Position numbers and translations under genes: made by a program. From contig JAJEKV010000060.1 in the NCBI GenBank assembly GCA_021234155.1, forward strand, positions 312,001 through 376,000: a stretch of DNA of 64,000 nucleotides, in the 5' to 3' direction. The notes beneath the pieces are model-generated. The model had not been told where the DNA came from, did no database searches, and was given only the letters and a program-made list of their open reading frames with translations. The stretch is from Isoetes taiwanensis. Taxonomy: Eukaryota; Streptophyta; Lycopodiopsida; Isoetales; Isoetaceae. Positions within the stretch are counted from its first letter, which is position 1; each line of letters opens with the position of its first letter. Shown piece after piece: positions 43,875 through 54,300 of this stretch.

Positions 43875-44035
43875 CCATAAACAATCGACGGTCGAGTTTG
43901 GTTAGCCGATTCGACTTTGGATCGACGGGTTTCATTCGGATCGACTTTAGATCGACGGTCCAATAGATACGAGCGGTTATTTAGATTTCGCGGATCGACT
44001 TCAAATCGATGGTCAGAAATCTTACGATTGCGCCT
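43875..44035. repeat. GTCGATC-rich short repeats upstream of the minus-strand gene
   Basis: GATCGAC/GTCGATC motifs recur about every 20-30 bases (TTTGGATCGACGG, TTTAGATCGACGG, TTCAAATCGATGG). They lie in the promoter region of the gene starting at 43782 and could be binding sites or subterminal repeats of an element. Confidence 0.6.
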
Positions 44036-44269
44036 AATGGATGGCATGCGATTGGACCAGCAGTTAATGGTAAGCAATACAATTAACGGATAATTTGAAA
44101 CTGCCACCTAATCTTGCCGTCAGCCTTTCTTTCTATTCGAAGAACTCGAAATAACTGGGAAGAACTCGGAAGTGTTGGGAAGACGCCTGCATCTGAACGA
44201 TGTCGAACGCCTTCATATAAGTTCATCTACTCTTCTGGATCGCCCGCTGCAATTTAATCCCATAATCTT

Positions 44270-44527
44270 ATGAGATTGAACAGCGTCGGAGAGGAATGTT
44301 ACGTGCTGACAACGAATTTGAAGAGGAGAGTGGGAGATTGCAAGATAGAATTAGTCGATCTGGAAGCAGTATGCCATGGAGTTCCTGTCGGAAATGATCA
44401 TGTGAAGATCCTAGTTACCAGTTGCCATTTCAACGATGAAGCATTATCCAGAAGGCATCCTGATGGAGACACAGTCGGAGAATGCATCGGAACCTTTGTC
44501 GCACGGCCAGTAATTCGCTTAAAAAAG
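44270..44527 (+). pseudogene. Exon of the GTFVAWP/DUF8039-like transposon-associated gene
   Basis: The frame ends with DHVKILVTSCHFNDEALSRR, then CIGTFVARPVIRLKK, followed by donor GTAAGA. It parallels 24740-24892 residue for residue in the motif and at the intron site. The preceding 60 residues (VGEECYVLTTNLKRRVGDCK and onward) are the upstream part of the same domain. No continuation is readable downstream. Confidence 0.5.
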
Positions 44528-45149
44528 GTAAGAGTTTCATTTTTTCAAAAGAAATAGAGGAAGATGCATCAGAAGAAGTAGATTGAGTACATATACTAAG
44601 ATGCTCAAGCTGATTATGTCATATGTATAAAAGTAATATGCTTGCAGACCAGATCATTCGTTCAAAATTTTAAAACTATAAGGCCTGCAGACCAGACCAT
44701 TCAAGAATTTATAAAACACTAGACACTCTATACATTTTTGTAACTAGATCTGTGTGTTATTCCTCAGTAGTATCAAATGCTGGCACAATAGTATCAAATG
44801 CTGGCACAGGTTGTAACAAGAGAAGCTGGCACAGAAGAATCTGGCAAATTAGATGGTGCAGCTATTGGGCTATTACCCAAAATATAGCCATCCCCGAACA
44901 CATCTCACCAAGAACGGCCATATTATGGAGGTAAATATCAAGATCTTCACGAAACTCTAAGATTGGTATAGGCCCTGGCACGAAATGTGTCAGTTGAACC
45001 AGGAGGAACTTCAGTTGAATACGCGTCAGGCGTGTGTTCAAACTGCTCAATCTCGGCGTCATTAGAGTTGACGCTAGGCGTGGGAGGTGGGGGCGCCTCC
45101 TCCACCCCTCGATCATGAGTCCTGACATTACTGAGCGGAAGAGATAATT

Positions 45150-45729
45150 CATATAAAAATTAAATCCCCCAACACATAACAACCAACACATAATAACCAT
45201 TAACATTAACAACCAACACATAACTACCATTGACATTAATTAACACAACCATTGGATCCAACACATTTAAATTAAAATCCCCCTTAAACCCCCTTTGGTT
45301 TGGGTGCATATTCACACGGGGGGTGACTCAGAACAGCGAGAACATTGGGATAGGCATATTCACCCTTATTCCTTAATCTACACGTGCGTAAAGTTCCTCG
45401 TTTGTGGGGTATGCAAGTACAAAATTTGCTATCTTGTATAACAAGATTAAGCAAAATACTATAAGATTTCAAGCGGAATACTATATAGTGTTGATTTAAA
45501 TGCGTGCAAAATACAATTATGAGGGCTCTCGGCCCTCGTCACCCAGTGTGAATATGCACCCAAACCAAAGGGGGTTTAAAGGGGATTTTAATTTAAATGT
45601 GTTGGACCCAATGGTTGTGTTAATTAATGTCAATAATGTTATGTGTTGGTTGTTAATGTCAATAATTGTTATGTGTTAATTGTTATGTGTTGAATTATTA
45701 TATGTTAGGGGGTTTAATTTTTATATGTT
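45150..45729. mobile_element. Foldback element with inverted arms of about 180-190 bp
   Basis: The left arm (45150-45327) and the right arm (45538-45729) are reverse complements with small indels. They share the outer ATATAAAAATTAAA and the inner TTTGGGTGCATATTCACAC. The arms contain repeated AACACATAAC units. The 210-bp spacer has no gene. Target duplication was not determined. Confidence 0.85.
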
Positions 45730-46236
45730 GGATGTTAATGGTTTGTGTTGCAAAAAAAAAAAAATTGGCCCCCGGACCTTAGGGGGCGTCACCCCCACCC
45801 TCCCGTATGACAAAAATTTTAGAATTCAAACCCGGAAAAAAAACTAGAATTCATTTGAGGCTTTCATCACACTGTAGCTTTTGAATTTCATCACAATAAA
45901 ACAAATAGAACATAAGTAAAACTTACCATAAAGATATAGCAATGATTGATCCCATTATTACGAAAGTCATAAAGTTTGCAACACCCATATACAAACATTT
46001 TTCAACTAGAATTTAACAATGACCTTTGGCCTCCATGGATTCTTGTGGTGAGAAACCAAAGCGGAAACTTTTTGCTTGTTAGCACAAGGATCTAGAAGCC
46101 TTGGAATTTGCTTAATAATTGCCTCAAAATCTAAAATGCATGGTAATTTTTTTGCAAGTTTCATTCGAATGAGCCATAAAACAATATCAATAAGCGCAAT
46201 CTGTATTAATCGGTGGTAGGATGTGAAAGCCTACCA

Positions 46237-46600
46237 AACCCGGCCGAAAAATTGCTGTTTTAGCATAGATAACAACCAAACATATCCATATTATACACTA
46301 TCAAAAAGATCTCGGAGAGAGCTTTCCAATGCAATAAAAATCATCTGAAGCAGAGCTCGGATCAAAAGTTATGATAAGAAATGTGTTGCCGTGAAAGGCT
46401 GCACTACATGCGCCCTTCAAGCCCTTCATGCGCCCAACCCGGCCGCAAAATTGCTGTTTTAGCATAGATAACAACCAAACATATCCATATCATACACTAT
46501 CAAAAGATCTCGGAGAGAACTTTCCAACACAATAAAAATCATCGAAGCGAGCTCTGGATCAAAAGTTATGATAAGAAATGTGTTGCTTGCGTGAAACCTT
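46237..46600 (+). repeat. Tandem duplication, unit about 199 bp, two copies
   Basis: Units begin at 46237 and 46436 with AACCCGGCCG. They share TTGCTGTTTTAGCATAGATA and GATCAAAAGTTATGATAAG. Noncoding. Confidence 0.9.
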
Positions 46601-46627
46601 TACATCGCCCTTCAAACCCTACATAAG

Positions 46628-46855
46628 CCCTTCAAGCCCTTCATGTGCCCATTATGCACCACACACACAAAAAAGGGGCTTTTATTGTAGGCCCTTCATA
46701 AGCCCTTCAAGCCCTTCATGTGCCCATTATGCACCACACACACAAAAATAGGGCTTTTGTTGTGAGCCATTGGTTGTTGATCATTATGCACCACACGTAC
46801 AAAAAAAGGGCTTTTGTTGTGAGCCATTGATTGTTGACCATTGAAAAAAAAAGGC
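46628..46855 (+). repeat. Short tandem repeat with three copies of a 70-90 bp unit
   Basis: Each unit contains CATTATGCACCACAC, an AAAA run and GGGCTTTT(G/A)TTGT. Neighbouring units share AAGCCCTTCA runs. Noncoding. Confidence 0.8.
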
Positions 46856-47094
46856 TAAAATCAATGGCTCGGAAATGGTGCACTCTAGATGTACGCATTG
46901 GTATATCCATTTGAATACATCACGAAATCATAGGAAAACCTTAGTGAAAAGCGTACAAAAACACAAAGAAAACCCCCTGTTATTATGCTACATATTGATA
47001 TACGCAAAAAAAAAAAAAACAACAAAAGCAGATTTGAACTGGAAGGAAACTAGAGATTAAGAGATTAATAGTAGTAACTGTATATTAGTGTATT

Positions 47095-47420
47095 CACGCC
47101 AGGTGTGAATTGCGATAATTTATAATTTAAACTCTTTGAATATACTTTATGCCCATTTGCTAATTCACGATTGGTGTGTAGGAGATTAATATTAAAAGAC
47201 TTGCCATTGTACCCAATTCACGCCAGACATGAATTGGGCTAATTTAAAGTTTAAACTCTTTGAATACATTAATAGAATTAAAAGAAGTCTTTTGTGTAAG
47301 AGATTAATATTAAGATAAGAAAGCTAGTTATTGTATACAATTCACGTCAGGCATGAATTGGACTAATTTACAATTTAAACCTTTTGCACACAAACTTAGT
47401 TCACGCCTGGCGTGATTTCA
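47095..47420. repeat. Cluster of ATTCACGCCAGGCGTGAAT palindromes
   Basis: Four imperfect copies (near 47093, 47218, 47340 and 47400), about 60-125 bp apart. They alternate with AATTTACAATTTAAACTCTT and GAGATTAATATTAA segments. The motif is self-complementary around a central CCAGG or CCTGG. Confidence 0.75.
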
Positions 47421-47639
47421 AAATTAAGGTTGAGCTCTCTCAAAACTAAGATTGAAAGAGTAAGAATTCAAATCAGTTTCTGAACTTAGACCTGTCTGGG
47501 ATGTGTTTACCAAATCAGAAGTTAAAAAGATGTCAGGCTTATCTTGATCAGCAACTCCAAACTACTTACCTTGATCTGCCACAGCCTAAGAACAGAACTT
47601 TGAAATGGCTTTTTTAGCATTAATGTAGAAGTGACAGTT

Positions 47640-47835
47640 AAAGCAAATTGAAGAAATTAAAGTATAACATTAAAGTGAGAGTAGAAACAAATTACAGAAA
47701 TTAAGTCTTTATATTATCAGAAAAATATATTATAGTTAAAGCAAGTAGAAGAAATTAAAGTACAATATTTAAGTAAGAGTAGAAACAAATTACAGAAATT
47801 AAGTCTTTATATTATCAGAAAAATATATTACATAA
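47640..47835 (+). repeat. Tandem duplication of about 100 bp
   Basis: Two units share AGTAGAAACAAATTACAGAA and TTATATTATCAGAAAAATAT. AT-rich and noncoding. Confidence 0.85.
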
Positions 47836-47984
47836 GGAGGGCCTTTTATTAGAGTTGCTCAGCTCTTTCATTCAAGATAAAAAAAAATTCAAGGCAGTTT
47901 AAAAAGATGCCTAGGTCCATTCAAAATCATAAGGTAAGGCCTTTTTTGGAGATGCCCATCTCGCTTTCATGAACTAAAAACTAA

Positions 47985-48240
47985 ATAACAAAAAAAAAAA
48001 AAAAAAAAAAAAAAAACCCTCATCCTCCTCGTCCTCCTCTTCTTCCTCTTAAAACTCTTACGCCCATCTTCTCAAGGATGGCTTACGCAGCATCTTCATC
48101 GAGGAGGAGGGCGAGGGGCATTCATGATTATCTGCTTCTTCTCTTCTTCCAATTCTTCCCGCCCTCCTCATCCAAACTTCCTCTATTTCTTACGCTTTTT
48201 CGATCTCCTTCTCGAGCTCTTCATTAGAATCTGGCGGTGT
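47985..48240. other. Poly-A run and CT-rich tract
   Basis: A run of more than 25 A (47990-48016) is followed by CCTCNTC repeats. This could be the end of a retroposed sequence or simple repeat. The flanking frames are low-complexity and not supported as genes. Confidence 0.4.
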
Positions 48241-48639
48241 ATGGGGGGACTTCGGGGCTCTTGGTGGTGCTGCTGCTGAGATTTGGATTTCTGGGCGTGC
48301 TTGCCTTCAAAAAGAGCTCCTCGCATTCCTCCGGTTGTGGTGCGGAAGGCGATAAAAGCATCTGCGGGAGGGGGGAAAGGATTTCGAGATCAATTTTTTG
48401 ATCTCCTTCTTCGTTTCTCTCAGGCGAGTCCGGTGGGATGGAGTGGGATGGGCGGCATGGCTCACCATGGTCGGAAAGACGTTCGAAAGCAAGCAAGCAA
48501 GCAAGGAAGGAAGCGAGGGCGCTTGCAAGAATGAAGGGTTTCAAAATGAAGGGTTCATTAGATATAGTAGTTGCGTGCAAGAATTCGTATAGCTTAGTAG
48601 GCGTGGTTGTAATCATGATTCCATCACATCATATACGAA

Positions 48640-48910
48640 TTATACCCTATACGAATTAGCTATCATTAATTCTATAGAATTAATTACACCCTATGTTATC
48701 ATTAACTCTCTAGAATTACCCACACATCAGCTATACTTACAACCTATTTTTGCCTATACTTAATACTCTAGAATTACAACCTATACTTAATTCTTTAGTA
48801 TTACTCATATACACCCTATGTTATCATTAATTCTCGATAATTACTCACACCTCAGCTATACTTACAATCTATTTTTGCCTACACTTACAACATATATTTG
48901 CCCATTTAAT
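48640..48910. repeat. Interspersed short repeats (CTCTAGAATTAC, CCTATGTTATCATTAA)
   Basis: Segments such as ACACCCTATGTTATCATTAA and CAGCTATACTTACAA recur with about 150-bp spacing. AT-rich and noncoding. Confidence 0.7.
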
Positions 48911-49131
48911 GGTTTTTTTTTTTTATTTTTTGAAGTTGCCCTTTAATCTATTCTCATAATTACTTTGTCCTTTTTTCGAGCTAATACTAAGAACATTTAA
49001 ATTTATATAGGTGAAGCATGTGGATCCTAAAAAGAGTAAAAATGTAATGCCTTTTACCCCCAACATGTATCAACATTGTTACCACATGTTCTTATCACAT
49101 TGTTACCCCATTGTTAACATTGTTCTTGTAG

Positions 49132-49695
49132 GTCAATGGTGTGGACCACCCAAAAGGTGTTGAGGCTGAGACTATTAAGCAAATTATCCTCTACAGTAGG
49201 TTGGATTGGAAGAATAAGAAGGTGAAAGTGAAGCAACAATGCAATAAGGAGCTAGTAGGTGAAGGAACTATCATACTAGCTGATCATATCCAAATTGTCA
49301 ATGATGAAAGGTTAGGAGAGGATAAAGTGGGTGTGGCCATAACAAGTTTAGAAGAAAAATGAAAGAAAAAGGGTCAAATCACCAGGATTGCACTGCTTGT
49401 GTTAAACAATTGGAGGTTCTATGCATCATGCCATGGCCTATAGCCTGCATTGAGTTTATAGGAGATTTCCTTTTACTAGAGCCAGAGGTTGTGGATGACA
49501 CTAATTTTCTTAATGCACCTCCAATAGCTGCCAGGACCACATTTTCAGAAAAGAGGGCACACTCAATAGCGAAACATTATCCTAGCAAGAGGTCCAAGTC
49601 AAGTAGTGATTGTTCACGTGAAGCTGTGCGTTATTCGTCGTTTGGTGAGAGGGCTTCTCCATTGTCATGGAGATCGAGGTTTGTATCCTGGGTGA
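49132..49695 (+). pseudogene. Unrecognised gene remnant, probably transposon-associated
   Basis: It begins at a good splice acceptor (TTCTTGTAG|GTCAATGG). The first block is VDHPKGVEAETIKQIILYSR, then DWKNKKVKVKQQ, then VGVAITSLEEK, ending in TGA. A second block in another frame starts after a few bases (CVKQLEVLCIMPWPIACIEF) and continues to a Ser/Arg-rich tail ending at 49700. The two blocks look like one protein broken by a small indel. I do not recognise the family. The neighbouring repeats suggest a mobile origin. Confidence 0.35.
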
Positions 49696-49700
49696 ATTAG

Positions 49701-50754
49701 TGAGTTTTTTTGTGCACTACAAATTGTTGTAGGTCACCCAACAAACTTTATATCCCCACTGTGATGTTTCTATATAAATCTTACTGCGAGTTTGTGATAT
49801 AAATCCTAACGTCGTTTTTGCACAGGGAAGTTCGATAGTTATTTTTTGTTCTTTCCATGAAATTCTACTAGAGAAGCGGCTTTGAAGTGTTTTTCATATT
49901 CCATTTGATTCGTCCTAACAATGCCAATGTGTGTCTTGTACATGGTTCCAGGGTAGTTTCACGAAGGGTGCCCTAGGGTGTTTCACATTCTGGTTTTCTT
50001 CATACAGTTAGTTGGGGCATGGGTCAACAACATACTCGGAAGGTGATGTCTTACGTATATTTGGTAGGTGGTATTCACCGTAGATCCGCGCTTGAAATTT
50101 CTTGTATATCGTTTGTGGCCTTTCTTGTTTCGACCTTCGTATGTCCTTATGTTCATCTGAGGTCACCTATCACCCCTCCATTAAAGTCACATTGAAGTTT
50201 CGCATTTGTATTGCTTTGCTGGCACTTACAAATTTACAAATTTTGTATGTTGGTTGATGTCGGCAGTTCGGTTTCCCATGGCTAGTAGATCGATGGTAGT
50301 TATCATATCACGATTTTATTTCTAGACTAGATTTCTTTGGGGGCTCAATATAACGTCATTCTTGTCATGTTTTGGATGGCATATACTACATGTTCAGTTT
50401 ACTTGGTCTCATCTGGTCATCATATTTACTTCTACCTCTAGTGCATTACATGGTTGCTTTTGGAGACTGTCCAGAGCATTGCAAACTGTGGTCGTTTTTT
50501 GACATTACTTTGTTGGTTTGGTACACACATTTGGACCCCTTTTTTAGACTACTTGTGTCTGGGATAGGTGTGGTTGGATACGTCATTCACAGCACACGGT
50601 CATGTTTATTCTTGTTCTTTTGTTTTTTGTTCCTTTCTGTCTTGTTCGTTCGATTTGTCTTTGTTGTTATTCGTTTGCCTTGTTTCTCCTACTGTTTTAT
50701 TTACTCTGCATTGTTTCTCCTACTGTTTCATTTACTTTGCATTGCTTTGGGGTT
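49701..50754 (+). other. T-rich tract, left part
   Basis: The plus strand is strongly T-rich and A-poor with no supported gene. Composition and texture continue at 61719-63050, so the two parts were one tract before the CACTA element inserted. Long frames here encode only Phe/Leu/Val-rich sequence caused by the base bias. Confidence 0.5.
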
Positions 50755-51290
50755 CACTACAAGGGATAGTCGACGTCCAACTGACGTCGTCGCGGCGTCG
50801 AAACGGCGGGTTAGTCGTCGAATATCGGCGACATCGTCGTTCAACGGCGACAGCGTCGTTCGGCGTCGTTCAGCGGCGTTTCGGGGTGGCGTGTCGGATT
50901 GGCACAGCGTGGCATAATGCTTGCGCCAAGGCGGCAGCGTCGCGTGTCGTGCCGATGCACAAAAGCGTCGTTTAGCGTCGTCTCGTGGATCGGCGTGGCA
51001 CGTCCATTTTGCGTGAAACTGGCGACATGCGGTGACCGCCCACCATGTTACGCCCGTCGACATGGCGTCGTTGAGCGGCGACTAAAAATCGGCGTGACCC
51101 GGTCGGCCGTGGCTGGCGACATGCGGTGGCGCGCCAAAGTGTCATGCCGCGTCGGCGTGGCGTCGTTAAGCGGCGCCTAAAATATCGGCGTGGCGGCGGT
51201 TTTACCCGGCGTGGCGGCATCGTCCAGCGCCAGCGCTATTATCCGGCGAGCGCCACGTAAAAACAACGTCGTTTAACGGCGTCACTTTTT
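50755..51290. repeat. 5' subterminal repeat zone of the CACTA element
   Basis: At least six copies of an imperfect palindrome related to CGTCGTTNARCGGCG (near 50838, 50868, 50966, 51066, 51161 and 51267) among many CGGCG and GTCGTCG motifs, very GC-rich. In En/Spm such zones bind the TNPA-type protein. Confidence 0.8.
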
Positions 51291-51349
51291 TTTTTGAAAA
51301 AAAAAAAAGCGTCTTGAAAAAAATTATCTTGATGTAAACTTATCGTTTG

Positions 51350-54300
51350 GAATGTCAAAATTACCCTATGGACTAAGTTACCGCGATGGGTTTGGAAAAA
51401 AAGCGACACACCACGCCCTACATTGCGATGATGGCCCACCTCACTAGGCCAATTGACTCACGGTGTGTTGCACATGAGATAGTTTGGCGCTTCTTCGAGA
51501 AGGGTGGGCTTACGGCCACAAAACTTGGTCCCTAGGGCAATGTCGGCGTTACGAGTCCATTGGCGAGGCATCACCGCGATTCCGGAGAGGGGAAGTTGCC
51601 GTCCGTCGCCCGGGAGGAACCGGAGAGAGAATTTTGGGGCAAAGGCTGCTTCTTGGTGGTTTTTAGGGTCCGTGCTCTCAAGGTCAACACCCCCCCTCTA
51701 CCTCAAGACCACGGCCAAGGTCCTAGTCAAATCGACAAGGATAGAGCCTCTCCAAGCGTAAACCACTATGAGTTGCCGGTTCTAGCGGGGGTTTTGCGTT
51801 TTGGAGTCTTAGAGTTTTGGTCTTTTGCACTTGGGGCGTGGCGATCACATGCGGTTGAGAGCGAAGCAAGGGGCCTGGCGGAATGGAGTTTGGACTGTAC
51901 TCCTCCCGTTGTGGCGGTTAGAAGTCAAGGGCAGCTTTTGCGAAGCAAGACATTAAATAAATTCCTAATTAATGCATAGTACGGAATTAAATTCTGATTT
52001 TTTGTCAGCTAGCTTCCTAAGTCATCGCCAACATACAGGCCAACTTTCAAAAATTTTGGATAAGGTTTAGATCAAATAGTTTGCACTAGAGCGGTCAGGG
52101 CGGCTTGTTGTTGGGCGTAGAAATGGCACACTTGCCCAAGTCAAACAATGCGGGACCTTGCAAGGCCTCCTCATTAGAGGGGAGAGTCAGAACCCGAGGG
52201 AGGCGAGCCCAAAAAGCTTCGAGGCGACCTTTCTGGCGGCGCTCCGTAGGGGTATGCGCTAAAGACCACACTCCGGATCTCGGTTCCGTATCCGGCCGTT
52301 GAATCCTTTGTTCGGGGAACCTGGTCAGAAAGGTCAAAAAATCCAACATCCGTCCAGGAGAACATATCAAACCGCGAAGCGTCTGCGGCGGCGATGTAGA
52401 AAACCAAAGTGTTTTGTCGTTCGGACGTGCGGAGGCTCGAAATCTGCCGATCCGACTTAAGCCACATCGTCGAGAATGCCAAAATTACCCTAGGGACCAA
52501 GTTACACCTGGTCAGTTTTGCAAAAGAAAGAAACACTTCGCCCTACATTGCGGTATTAAATGACCACCTCCTAGGCCAATTGACTACTGAGTGTGTTGCA
52601 CATGAGATAGTTTGGCTTCTTGAGAAGGGGTGGGCTTCGGCCACAAAACTTGGTCCCTAGGGCAATGTCGGCGTTCGAGTCCATTGGCGAGAGACAGGAT
52701 CCGCGGTTCGGAGAGGGAAGTTGCCCGTCCGTCGCCCGGGCCTTCGGGAGAGGAATTTTGGGGCAAGCTGCTTCGGGTGGTTTTTAGGGTCCGTGCTCAA
52801 GGCGTCAACACCCCCTCTACCTCAAGACCGCGGCGCCAAAGGTCCTAGTCAAATCGACAAGGATAGAGCCTCCAAACGTAACCCTATGAGTTGCGGGTTC
52901 TAGCGGGGTTTGCGTTTTGGGTCACTTGCGATTTTGGTCTTTTGCACTTGGGGCGTGGCCGATCACATGCGATTGAAGCGAAGCAAGGGAGGCCCGGCGG
53001 AATGGAGTTTGGACACTGTACTCCTCCCGTTGTGGCGGTTAGAAGTCAAGGGCGCTTTGCGAAGCAAGACATTAAGTAAATTCCTAATTAATGCATAGTA
53101 CGGACTTAAATTCTGATTTTTTGTCATTTAGCTTCCTAAGTCATCGCCAACATACAGGCCAACTTTCAAAAATTTTGGATAAGGTTTAGATCAAATAGTT
53201 TGCACTAGAACAGTCCGGGCGGCTTTGTTGTTGGGCAGCCGGTAGCACACTTGCCCAAGTCAAACAATGCCGAGGACCTTGCAAGGCCTCCTCATTAGGG
53301 GAGAGTCCAGAACCCGGGGAGGCGAGCCCCAAAAGCTTCGAGGCAGCCTTTCACGGCGGCTCGCTCCGGGGGTGTCGCGCTAAAGACCACACTCCGGGAT
53401 CTCCGGTTCAATATCCGGCCAGTTGAATCCTTTGTTCGGGGAACCTGGTCGAGAAGGTCAAAAAATCCAACATCCGTCCAGGAGAACATATCAAACCCTG
53501 GCGTCTAGCGGCGGCGATTAGAAAACCAAAGTGTTTTGTCGTTCGGACATTGGAGGCTCGAAATGCCGATCCGACTTAATACATCGTCCGGAGGAATGCC
53601 AAAATTACCCTAGGGACCAAGTTACCGCGGTCAGTTTTGCAAAAGAAAGAAACACTTCGCCCTACATTGCGATATTGGCTGACCACCTCTTAGGCCAATT
53701 GACTACACGAGTGTGTTTGCACATGAGATAGTTTGGCTTCTTGAGAAGGGGTGGGCTTCTGGCCACAAAACTTGGTCCCTAGGGCAATGTCGGCGTTACG
53801 AGTCCATCGGGCGAGGAGGCGGATCCGCGGTTCCTGAGAGGGGAAGTTGCCCGTCAGTCGCCCGGGGCAGCCGGGGAGAGGAATTTTGGGGCAAAGGCGC
53901 TTCCGGGTGGTTTTAGGGTCCGTGCTGCTCGTCAACACACCCCCCTCTACCTCAAGACACGGCGCCAAGGTCCTAGTCAAATCGACAAGGATAGAGCCTC
54001 CCGAAACATAAACCCTATGAGTTGCCGGTTCTAGCGGGGTTTTGCGTTTTGGGTGCTTAGAGTTTTGGTCTTTTGCACTTGGGGCGTGGCGATCATATCA
54101 CGATTGAAACGCGAAGCAAAGCGGAACCCGGCGGAATGGAGTTTGGACCTGTACTCCTCCCGTTGTGGCGGTTAGAAGTCAAGGGCGCTTTTGCGGTAGC
54201 AAGACATTAAATAAATTAAGTAATTAATTGCATAGTCACGGACTTAAATTCTGATTTTTGTCGGCTAGCTTCCTAAGTCATCGCCAACATCTGAGGCCAA

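Noticed and set aside
48224-48616. A 130-residue minus-strand frame
   Set aside because: Overlapping frames on both strands are equally long, composition is low-complexity, and no motif or splice pattern supports it.
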